Shown here: positions 7,956-14,715 of the stretch, one piece after another | Position numbering within the stretch: the stretch's first letter is position 1 | Layout: each line of letters opens with the position of its first letter | Assembly (NCBI GenBank): GCA_009841005.1 | Contig: VXMR01000022.1 | Location: 1-50,956, forward strand | Direction: 5' to 3' | DNA: 50,956 nt | Source of the DNA: Gemmatimonadales bacterium | GTDB taxonomy: Bacteria > Gemmatimonadota > Gemmatimonadetes > Palauibacterales > Palauibacteraceae | Notes under the pieces: generated by a model | Database searches by the model: none | The model's input: the letters and a program-made list of their open reading frames with translations, nothing else | What the model was told of the DNA's origin: nothing | Position numbers and translations under genes: made by a program

Positions 7956-9605
7956 ATGCGAGCCGCCGTTCCGCAGCCGATCTTCGATCCGCCCGAGCGC
8001 TTCAACATCGCCGAGTATTTCCTCGGCGACCGCATCCGGGAGGGGTGGGGCGGCCGCCGCGCGCTCCTCACCGATGGCGGCGAGAAGACCTATGCCGAGG
8101 TCGACGCGCTCGCGAACCGCTACGGTCACCTCCTGCGCCGCGCCGGCGTGCGGCCGGAGGAGCGGGTCCTCATCGCGCTCCCGGACGGACCGGACTTCGT
8201 CGGCGCCCTCTTCGGGACGCTGCGGATCGGCGCCGTGGGCGTCATGCTGAACCCGTACCTTCGGCGCGACGAGATCTCGTACTTCTTCCGTTATACGCGC
8301 GGCGCCGTCCTGCTCGTGGATTCCGGCCGCGCGGACGCCTTCCGCGAAGCCGCGTCGCCCGGTGTGGCCGATGCCGGAGCGGGATCCGCGGCGGATGACG
8401 GGGAGGGGCTCCGCTGGGGCGAAGAGATCTCCGCCCCTCGCGAAACGTTCGTTGTGGACCGGCCGCGGTTCAGGGAGCGTCTGCACGGCCAACCGGCGAC
8501 GCTGGATCCGTTCCCCACTCACCGACACGATCCCGCCCTCTGGCTGTTCAGCGGAGGAACGACGGGACGCCCGAAAGGCGTCGTGCAGACGCACGCCTCG
8601 TTCGCGAATACGACGGAGTGTTACGGGAAGCGCGTGCTGGGCCTGACGGAGGACGACATCACGCTCTCCGTCCCCAAGCTGTTCTTCGGATACGCCACCG
8701 GGTCCAACCTCTTCTTCCCCTTTTCGGTCGGCGCGACGGCGGCCCTCTTCCCGGAACGCTGCACGCCCGAGGTCCTCTTCCATCGCATCGAGACGTTCCG
8801 CCCGACGATACTCGTGAATGTCCCCACCATGATCCGGCTCATGGTGGCGCAGCCGGACGCCGCCGGCCGCGACCTGTCCTCCCTCCGCCTGGCGACTTCG
8901 GCGGGCGAGGCGCTGCCGCCCGAGCTTCACCGGCGCTGGCGGGACACGTGGTGCGTCCCGCTCCTGGACGGACTGGGGACGGCGGAGATGTGGCACATCT
9001 TCCTGAGCAATCGCCCGGAGGAGGTTCATCCCGGGACCCTGGGCCGCGCCGTCCCCGGGTTCGACGTGCGGGTCTGCGACGACGAAGGCCGCGAGCTGCC
9101 GGATGGCGAAGTGGGCTGGCTCCGGGTCCGCGGGGGATCCCGGGCCCTGGGCTACTGGCAGCGGGCGGACGCGACGGCGGAGGCGTTCCGGGGCAAGTGG
9201 TACGTATCCGGAGATATGGTCGTCCGCGACGAACGGGGCGTCTTCCGCTACTGCGGGCGCGGCGACGACATGCTCAAGGTGAAGGGGAAATGGTTGTCGC
9301 CCGGCGAAGTGGAGGACTGCCTGCTGCAGCACGCGGCCGTGGCGGACGCGGCCGTGGTCGGCGTCCCGGGCCGCGACGGGCTCGTGCAGCCGGTGGCCTG
9401 GATCGTACCGGCCGGGGCGAACTCCGACGCCACCGGACTGGCGACGACGCTGCGGACATTCGTGGCTTCGCGCCTGGCGTCGTACAAGGCGCCGGCCGCC
9501 GTTCACGTCGTGGACGCGCTCCCCCGCACGCACCTGGGGAAGGTCGACCGCGCGGCGCTCCGCGAGACCGTGACGGGGGTCAGTCGTCGCCGAGGAGCGC
9601 CATGA
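7956..9605 (+). CDS. Aryl-CoA ligase, probably 2-aminobenzoate (anthranilate)-CoA ligase
   Basis: ATP-dependent acid-CoA ligase of the ANL superfamily, 549 residues. The AMP-binding P-loop is SGGTTGRPKGVV at about residues 199-210; later come the GLGTAEMWHIF segment (A5-like), YVSGDM and the C-terminal lysine in HLGKVDR that completes adenylation. The overall layout (ERFNIAEYFL near the N-terminus, FFGYATGSNLFFPF in the substrate region) resembles benzoate-CoA ligases. Divergent placement next to the anthraniloyl-CoA monooxygenase operon makes anthranilate the likely substrate. ATG at 7956 has GGAG five bases upstream. Its last 26 bp overlap the convergent DUF1015 gene. Confidence 0.88.
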   Translation: MRAAVPQPIFDPPERFNIAEYFLGDRIREGWGGRRALLTDGGEKTYAEVDALANRYGHLLRRAGVRPEERVLIALPDGPDFVGALFGTLRIGAVGVMLNPYLRRDEISYFFRYTRGAVLLVDSGRADAFREAASPGVADAGAGSAADDGEGLRWGEEISAPRETFVVDRPRFRERLHGQPATLDPFPTHRHDPALWLFSGGTTGRPKGVVQTHASFANTTECYGKRVLGLTEDDITLSVPKLFFGYATGSNLFFPFSVGATAALFPERCTPEVLFHRIETFRPTILVNVPTMIRLMVAQPDAAGRDLSSLRLATSAGEALPPELHRRWRDTWCVPLLDGLGTAEMWHIFLSNRPEEVHPGTLGRAVPGFDVRVCDDEGRELPDGEVGWLRVRGGSRALGYWQRADATAEAFRGKWYVSGDMVVRDERGVFRYCGRGDDMLKVKGKWLSPGEVEDCLLQHAAVADAAVVGVPGRDGLVQPVAWIVPAGANSDATGLATTLRTFVASRLASYKAPAAVHVVDALPRTHLGKVDRAALRETVTGVSRRRGAP

Positions 9606-10824
9606 CGAGTCCGCTGCGGATCTTGGGCTCGAACCAGGTCGACTTGGGCGGCATCATCCGGCGCTGCCGACAGACCGCGACGAACTGGTCCATGGTCACT
9701 GCGGGCAGCGTGACGGCCAGGTCGGCGCGACCCCCGTCCACTTCGGCCGCGAGCCACGCCGCGTCCCTGTTGGCGCCGACGAAGGTGAGCCGCTCGTCGG
9801 CCGCATCGGGGATGCCCAGATCCGCGAGGAGCGTCCGCTGCACGATATCGTGGTCGATGGAGGCCGCAGCGTCCGTCTCGTCGTAGACGCCGGCCCGCGG
9901 CAAGGCGCGCCGCCAACCTCCGTCCGCCGTGTACACGCCGACCACGTGTGTTTCGTCCGGCTGCAGAGGCCCGTCTCCCGCAGGCGCCACGTCGAACGAG
10001 CGCGCCAGCGCCGACTCCACCGACGCGTCGCGATCGCCGGGGAGCCGGACCAGCCGGTTGTAGGGGGAGATCCCCATCCGGTCGGCCGGAAAGAACACCG
10101 CGAGAAAGGACTCGTGTCCCAGCATGGCCGCGGCGGCGCTCCGGTGGTTCCCGTCGGCCACGTACGCTTCCGGCTCGCCCGCCAGGAGACGCTGCAGGCG
10201 CGTGACGGCGCCCGGCTCCGAGACGAGCCAGATGCGATGCGTCGTCCCGAGGTGTCCCTCCACCTCGAAGTCGACCGCCGTTCCATCGGCGTGGCGCTCG
10301 AGGGCCGCCGCGAACGCCCCCGACGCGTCGGGCACCGCATTGTTGACGGTCCCGATGATGGCGCCGGTCGCCTCGATCAGCCGTGCTCGTCCCCTCGCCT
10401 TGGGCGGGCGGACTCCCTCGTTGCGGATAATCGGCCCGTTCGCCGTCGCCTCCGTCCGGATCTGGGCCGTGCGCGCCAGCCCCCCGAGGCCGATCTGGCG
10501 CACGCCGGGGCGCTGCGGATCCACGATCTCATAGATGTACAGGGTCCTCTGCACCTCGTGCGTGAGCGGGGAGCCGCACAGGCGCTCGAAGTTGCGGCGC
10601 GCCCGCGCGAGCGACTCCTCCGAGTCCCCCCTCAGGATCCGGTCCGGGCTCGCCACGGCGCAGTGCGCCATGGTGACGCTCAGCACCGAGTCCGGTGCGT
10701 CCCGAATGGCTTCCCAGATCTCGTGGTCTCCCTGAAACTCGTCGTAGTTGAGCGCGGAGACGCGGTGCGCGGCCGCCGAGTCGACGGGCACGAGCGCGCG
10801 GCGGATGGGGCGTATCGTGAGCAT
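9580..10824 (-). CDS. DUF1015 family protein
   Basis: A 414-residue protein with the hallmarks of DUF1015: an N-terminal IRPIRRALVP segment, VADGNHRSAAA in the middle and the conserved C-terminal MMPPKSTWFEPKIRSGL. The NHR motif recalls ParB/sulfiredoxin-like folds, and an archaeal relative is described as a free-serine kinase (SerK), but the activity of bacterial DUF1015 proteins is not established. It stands alone on the minus strand, convergent with the CoA ligase, and its 3' end overlaps that gene by 26 bp. Confidence 0.88.
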   Translation of the reverse strand: MLTIRPIRRALVPVDSAAAHRVSALNYDEFQGDHEIWEAIRDAPDSVLSVTMAHCAVASPDRILRGDSEESLARARRNFERLCGSPLTHEVQRTLYIYEIVDPQRPGVRQIGLGGLARTAQIRTEATANGPIIRNEGVRPPKARGRARLIEATGAIIGTVNNAVPDASGAFAAALERHADGTAVDFEVEGHLGTTHRIWLVSEPGAVTRLQRLLAGEPEAYVADGNHRSAAAAMLGHESFLAVFFPADRMGISPYNRLVRLPGDRDASVESALARSFDVAPAGDGPLQPDETHVVGVYTADGGWRRALPRAGVYDETDAAASIDHDIVQRTLLADLGIPDAADERLTFVGANRDAAWLAAEVDGGRADLAVTLPAVTMDQFVAVCRQRRMMPPKSTWFEPKIRSGLVMALLGDD

Positions 10825-11054
10825 TTCGCAATGAACCGGGTTGGAGTATCAGTCGGCGCACGGTTGACCTCGCCAAGACCCTGCCAACCGGGGACATCCC
10901 GCGCAACGCCCGGCACGGACCGCTGGACGCCGGGGACGCGCTCCGCGGGAGCGGAACCCGGCCGCACCGGGCGGGTAGGCGGCTTCTTCGAAACCGGTGG
11001 CGCGTCAGCGGAAAGTCCGCGGCTTCGCGTCCCCCCATCACGTCGAGGACAACC
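10825..11054. other. 230-bp divergent intergenic region
   Basis: It separates the DUF1015 gene (minus) from the first lipoprotein gene (plus). There is no RNA gene, repeat array or convincing promoter pair. A stretch near 10985-11005 (GGTAGG followed by TTCTT) resembles one upstream of the second lipoprotein gene near 11625-11640, so part of the leader may belong to the same duplication as the genes. Confidence 0.4.
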
Positions 11055-11573
11055 ATGAGATCGCGAACAATACTCTCCCTCGCCCTCCTCCTGGCCGGCG
11101 CGGCCGCGTGCGAACGGGACGGAAACCCGTACGGCGCCGCGTGGCAAGACGCCCAGTCCAATCTCGTCGGGGCGTACCGCCCGCTCACCAGCCTCTCGAT
11201 CGTAAGCAATCTGCCGGACGACTTCCGCGCGCTGCCCCCGGGGGGAGACCTCCGGCTCGTCTTCGGATCCAGCGGGAGTCTCACGGGCTGGGTGATCCTG
11301 CCGTCGCAGATACCGGGAGAAACCGGCCTGAACGCGCGGCTGAACGGTTCCTGGGACTATGACCGGTCCTCCCGGCAAGTTGCGCTGAGCGTGGCCGCCA
11401 CGGCCTCGACGGCGGCGTTCGAGCTGATCCTGCACGCGACGTCCTTCGACGGCTGGGTTCGACTCCAGGGTGCGGGCGAAATCGATGGGCAGCTGATCCA
11501 CGTGGATCTCGGCAAGCCGACTCCGAGAACCCCGGAAACCATCGGCGGCGGCGGAGGACCCATGTCGCTCTGA
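11055..11573 (+). CDS. Lipoprotein, first of two tandem paralogues
   Basis: A 172-residue protein with a type II signal peptide: MRSRT, a hydrophobic stretch and the lipobox LAGAAAC, giving a lipidated Cys at about residue 19. The mature part begins ERDGNPYGAAW and contains VGAYRPL, LPDDFRALPPGGDLRLVFGS, a SWDYD segment, WVRLQGAGEIDG and LIHVDLGK, ending in a glycine-rich tail. These blocks recur in the same order in the next gene, so the two arose by duplication. The block order suggests a small beta-rich domain, but no family with a known function was recognised. Confidence 0.8.
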   Translation: MRSRTILSLALLLAGAAACERDGNPYGAAWQDAQSNLVGAYRPLTSLSIVSNLPDDFRALPPGGDLRLVFGSSGSLTGWVILPSQIPGETGLNARLNGSWDYDRSSRQVALSVAATASTAAFELILHATSFDGWVRLQGAGEIDGQLIHVDLGKPTPRTPETIGGGGGPMSL

Positions 11574-11657
11574 CGAGCAGGCCTCCCGGCGCCCGACGCG
11601 CGGACGGCGGGTTGCCCGCAAGAGGTAGGAGCGTTTCTTATCAGAGGGGTGTCGCGC

Positions 11658-11689
11658 CCCCCCGGGCCGGCCCGGCCGTGCCCGGGGGG
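11658..11689 (+). repeat. Strong GC hairpin between the tandem lipoprotein genes
   Basis: Arms CCCCCCGGGC (11658-11667) and GCCCGGGGGG (11680-11689) are perfectly complementary, with a 12-nt loop that is itself GC-rich. No T-run follows, so it is not a classical terminator. It lies in the probable leader of the second lipoprotein gene, downstream of a weak promoter-like pair (TTGCCC at 11612, TTCTTA at 11635), and could act as an attenuator or an mRNA stabiliser. Confidence 0.5.
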
Positions 11690-11726
11690 CGGCGGCAGAC
11701 CGGTCGAAACCAGTGCTGGAGGCTTC

Positions 11727-12275
11727 ATGAGATACCCGCGGGTCCGGAACATGGTGTGCGCGGCCACGGTCGCTACCTTCGCCGGCGGCATGACGGCGTG
11801 CGAACTGGACAACAATCCGTACGGGCCCGCATACCGAACGGTCCATCACACCATCGTCGGCGCCTACCGGCCCCTCGAACTCCTCCAGCGCGAGGTGCCG
11901 GATCTTCCCGACGACTTCCAGCCTCTCCCCGCCGGCTCGGATGTTCGTCTCGTCTTCGGGTCTGTCCAGAACCTGAGTTCACGGATAACGCTGACCGGAT
12001 TCGGGTCGGGCGGTACGACCCTCGACACCCGGCTCTACGGTTCGTGGGAGTACGACGTCAATGCGCGGCGGATCACGATGAAGATCGACCCCTCGGCGAC
12101 GATCGCGGGGTTCGAGACCGTGCTCCAGGTGACGCTTCTCGACCGCTGGGTCCGCATACAGGGCGTCGCGGAGATCGGCGGCCGGCTCGTGCCTCTGGAT
12201 CTGGGCAAGTCGCTCTTCGATCCGATCGAGGGCGGCGGTGGAGGTGGGCCGGCGAACCGCGTCTCGGCGCGGTAA
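11727..12275 (+). CDS. Lipoprotein, second of two tandem paralogues
   Basis: A 182-residue lipoprotein starting at ATG 11727, with TGGAGG at 11717-11722 as ribosome binding site; the open frame extends upstream to 11649 but without signal-peptide character. The signal peptide ends in GGMTAC. The mature protein begins ELDNNPYGPAY and repeats the order of the upstream paralogue: VGAYRPL, LPDDFQPLPAGSDVRLVFGS, GSWEYD, WVRIQGVAEIGG, LVPLDLGK, then a glycine-rich end. By eye the pair share blocks rather than near-identity, so the duplication is old. The function is unknown. Confidence 0.82.
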   Translation: MRYPRVRNMVCAATVATFAGGMTACELDNNPYGPAYRTVHHTIVGAYRPLELLQREVPDLPDDFQPLPAGSDVRLVFGSVQNLSSRITLTGFGSGGTTLDTRLYGSWEYDVNARRITMKIDPSATIAGFETVLQVTLLDRWVRIQGVAEIGGRLVPLDLGKSLFDPIEGGGGGGPANRVSAR

Positions 12276-12291
12276 CGCGTACGGCGTCCCG

Positions 12292-13068
12292 GTGGCGAAG
12301 AAGGCGAAGGCGCGGCCCCGATCCGCGCGCGGCATCGAACTGACGGCGTTCCGGGTCGCGGACACCGCCCTCGAGATCGAGACGGGCGACCAGCGTCGCG
12401 AGTGGATGGACGAGACGCCCGACCGCTTCGCGTACCGCTGCCTGCCGCTCCTCATCGCGAACCAGGCCGGCTGGGATCTGCTCTGTCCGACGAAGTTCTG
12501 GCTTCGCTGGGACGGCGGGGTCGGGTTGGAGTCCATCCGTTTTCGCTGGGAGGACGAACCGCACCCGGCCATCTCGAGCCATTTCGGGAGCGGAGTCGTG
12601 ACGTTCACGCCCGGCTACCTGTTCCGCACCACGAAGGGCCACAACCTCTGGGCGCGAGGCTGCCCGAACCTCCCCAAGGACGGCATCGTTCCGCTCGACG
12701 GGATCATCGAGACGGACTGGGCCCCGTTCTCGTTCACGATGAACTGGAAGGTCACGCGGCCCAAGCATTGGATCCGCTTCGACGAGGCAGAGCCCATCTG
12801 CCGGATCCTCCCCATGCCGCGGCACTATCTCGAGAACGCGCGCCCCCGCACGCGAGAGCTGTGGGACGACAGGCTCGTCGCCCGGCAGTACACGGAATGG
12901 AACGAGTCCAGAGCCCAGTTCATTGACGACCTCCACGCCCGGGATGAAGAGACGGTTCGAGAGGGCTGGCAGCGGACCTATATTCGCGGCCAGAACATGC
13001 GCGGCATGCGGATGCAGGACCACCAGACGAAGCTCCGGCTTCGCGATTTCCTCTCTGTGGGGAAGTAG
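12292..13068 (+). CDS. DUF6065 family protein
   Basis: About 258 residues from GTG 12292; an upstream in-frame ATG at 12238 would overlap the lipoprotein gene. The sequence matches what I recall of DUF6065 proteins: [36 protein letters not shown], a [24 protein letters not shown] block and [16 protein letters not shown]. No signal peptide is seen after the lysine/arginine-rich N-terminus, so the protein is probably cytoplasmic. No catalytic motif is recognised. It lies 16 bp after the second lipoprotein gene on the same strand. Confidence 0.75.
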   Translation: MAKKAKARPRSARGIELTAFRVADTALEIETGDQRREWMDETPDRFAYRCLPLLIANQAGWDLLCPTKFWLRWDGGVGLESIRFRWEDEPHPAISSHFGSGVVTFTPGYLFRTTKGHNLWARGCPNLPKDGIVPLDGIIETDWAPFSFTMNWKVTRPKHWIRFDEAEPICRILPMPRHYLENARPRTRELWDDRLVARQYTEWNESRAQFIDDLHARDEETVREGWQRTYIRGQNMRGMRMQDHQTKLRLRDFLSVGK

Positions 13069-13087
13069 GCGCATCCCGCCCGGCGCA

Positions 13088-13116
13088 TGGACAACCGCAA
13101 ATTGGCTGTGTATTCT
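13088..13116 (+). promoter_or_regulatory. Probable cold-shock gene promoter
   Basis: TGGACA (13088-13093) and TATTCT (13111-13116) are separated by 17 bp, a good sigma-70-type match for this GC-rich DNA. Transcription would begin near 13123 and leave a leader of about 98 nt before the cold-shock gene; a long structured leader is usual for csp genes. Confidence 0.5.
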
Positions 13117-13130
13117 GGGCTCCGGAAAAT

Positions 13131-13150
13131 GCGAACCGGATCAGGTTCGC
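13131..13150 (+). promoter_or_regulatory. Hairpin in cold-shock mRNA leader
   Basis: GCGAACC (13131-13137) and GGTTCGC (13144-13150) pair perfectly over seven bases around a six-base loop. It lies just downstream of the predicted transcription start and about 70 nt before the start codon. A temperature-responsive or stabilising 5' structure is plausible by analogy with other csp leaders. Confidence 0.45.
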
Positions 13151-13220
13151 CGGCATTGTGGTCGGCATGTGCGGCAAGGCCCGTACTCTCGGCGACACCA
13201 ATACCTTCAGGAGCACGGGC

Positions 13221-13433
13221 ATGCGCAGAAGCGGCACAGTCAAGTGGTTCAACGATCAGAAGGGCTTCGGGTTCATCGCGCTCGATGATGGATCCGCGGA
13301 GGTCTTCGTTCACCACACGGCGATCCAGGCGGACGGTTTTCGGAGTCTGGCGGAAGGCGAGAAGGTCGAGCTCGATGTCGTCGACGGACCGAAGGGCCCC
13401 AAGGCCGAGAACGTGGTCAAGCAGGCCTACTGA
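13221..13433 (+). CDS. csp: Cold-shock domain protein
   Basis: A 70-residue CspA-type protein, a single OB-fold that binds single-stranded RNA and DNA. Both nucleic-acid motifs are visible: KWFND.KGFGFI (RNP1) and EVFVHHTAI (RNP2), followed by the usual GPKAENV end. The start is ATG 13221 with AGGAG at 13209-13213; the frame is open further upstream to 13158 but carries no extra domain. It has its own promoter candidate, a leader hairpin and a strong downstream terminator, so it is a single-gene unit. Confidence 0.95.
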   Translation: MRRSGTVKWFNDQKGFGFIALDDGSAEVFVHHTAIQADGFRSLAEGEKVELDVVDGPKGPKAENVVKQAY

Positions 13434-13479
13434 CCCACCGGCAGCATGGCGCATCGCGTTGAGGGGCACGTAGAAGGGA

Positions 13480-13511
13480 GGGGGCGTCCGGGATGGGACG
13501 CCCCCTTTTTT
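13480..13511 (+). terminator. Rho-independent terminator of the cold-shock gene
   Basis: GGGGGCGTCC (13480-13489) pairs perfectly with GGACGCCCCC (13496-13505) around a six-base loop, followed by six T residues (13506-13511). Confidence 0.92.
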
Positions 13512-13679
13512 CGTGGCCTGGCGCGACCCTCCCCACCGCCACATCCGGTGTCGTGTCCGGAAATGTCACGGCACTCCCGGTAGCTCGCGGATTTCCGGGC
13601 ACGCCACTAGCGGTCCCGCACTCGTTTAATCAACTTGAGGGTGTAACCGTCGCGTAACCTCCAGCGCCGGGATGGAATC

Positions 13680-14588
13680 ATGGAGATCGACCGGAGAAGG
13701 TTCCTTGCATCGGTTGGTGCCGGTGCCCTCGCGGTGATGACGCCCGAGGACAAGGCGGAGGCTCTGGAGCACTACATGTGCGATCTCCTCGACGGCGAGG
13801 ATCCGGGTCACGTCCACGACCATCATCACCACCACGGTCCCGTTCCGCGGACCGAAGACCTCGACCCGCGGCTCCTCGACGAGAACGACCTGCTGGCGGA
13901 AGCGGCGGAGGCCGAAGCCGAGTTCGCGGACGAACACCACCACGACGACGACCATGACGCCGGACAGGAAGTCCGCGCCCCGCGCGGAACCGGCAACCTG
14001 TTCAGGCCCAGCGATGAGGTCCTCGAACCCCTGCCCGCGAATCCGACGCTGGAAGATTTCTTCCGCCTGAGGTTCTGGCCCGCCCGTCATGTCCTGCAGA
14101 GCGCGACTCACGCGTTGAATGACGGGCAGCCCGAGGAGAATGTCCTCGCCGGCCTGCTCCACGACACCGTGCAGAACCTGATCAAGGTGGATCATGGCTG
14201 GTGGGGCGCACAGCTCTACGAACCGTATGTGCCGGAGTACGTGAGCTGGGGCATCCGGTATCATGGGGCGCTGCGCTTCTACCCGGACGAGGAGTACGGG
14301 TACGAATACCCGGAGCTGTACAACCGGATCTTCGGCGAGGATTACATCCCGCCGGATTACATCAAGCAGGCTGCGGAGTACGCGAAGGGTCATCCGCTGT
14401 ATGTTTCGGCTCGCATGATCTGCGTGAACGACACGTATGCCTTCCAGGATGGCATGGAGGTCTCGCTGGATCCGTTCATCGACATCATCGGGCGACATTT
14501 CAAGCAGCCAAAGGAGGGTCTCGGGTACGACAACAGTCCGGTCGCACACATGTGGAGGTCCATCGAGATGCCTTGGGCTCCGCTCTAG
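13680..14588 (+). CDS. Tat-type, His-rich HD-domain protein, candidate mixed-valence diiron oxygenase
   Basis: A 302-residue protein. The N-terminus DRRRFLASVGAGALAV resembles a twin-arginine signal with a short hydrophobic core and no obvious cleavage site. Residues 44-52 (HVHDHHHHH) and 86-92 (HHHDDDH) are His/Asp-rich and could bind or store metal. The rest resembles an HD domain: His144 (or His137), the His161-Asp162 pair in GLLHDTVQNL, His172, His195 (RYHGALRFYPD) and Asp251 (CVNDTYAF). This H...HD...H...H...D order is the ligand set of the PhnZ/inositol-oxygenase group of HD diiron oxygenases rather than of phosphohydrolases, though the spacing was judged by eye. Substrate unknown. It lies 121 bp upstream of the TonB-dependent receptor in the same direction. 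Confidence 0.7.
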   Translation: MEIDRRRFLASVGAGALAVMTPEDKAEALEHYMCDLLDGEDPGHVHDHHHHHGPVPRTEDLDPRLLDENDLLAEAAEAEAEFADEHHHDDDHDAGQEVRAPRGTGNLFRPSDEVLEPLPANPTLEDFFRLRFWPARHVLQSATHALNDGQPEENVLAGLLHDTVQNLIKVDHGWWGAQLYEPYVPEYVSWGIRYHGALRFYPDEEYGYEYPELYNRIFGEDYIPPDYIKQAAEYAKGHPLYVSARMICVNDTYAFQDGMEVSLDPFIDIIGRHFKQPKEGLGYDNSPVAHMWRSIEMPWAPL

Positions 14589-14715
14589 CGCATCTTCGGA
14601 CATCGGACGTCCCGCGGGCCCATCGGCTCGGGCCCTCGAGGACGGGAAGTTCAGAGCCGATCTGCTTGAACCGACAAACTTCGGGAATTGAGACAACCAA
14701 CCTCAGGAGATGAGT

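Noticed and set aside
7281-9533. 750-codon open frame on the minus strand
   Set aside because: It is antisense to the CoA ligase and out of frame with the creatininase gene; composition is the Arg/Pro/Ala-rich pattern of high-GC shadow frames, with no recognised motif.
11658-11689. Rho-independent terminator
   Set aside because: The stem is strong but no T-run follows on either strand, so it was listed as a hairpin only.
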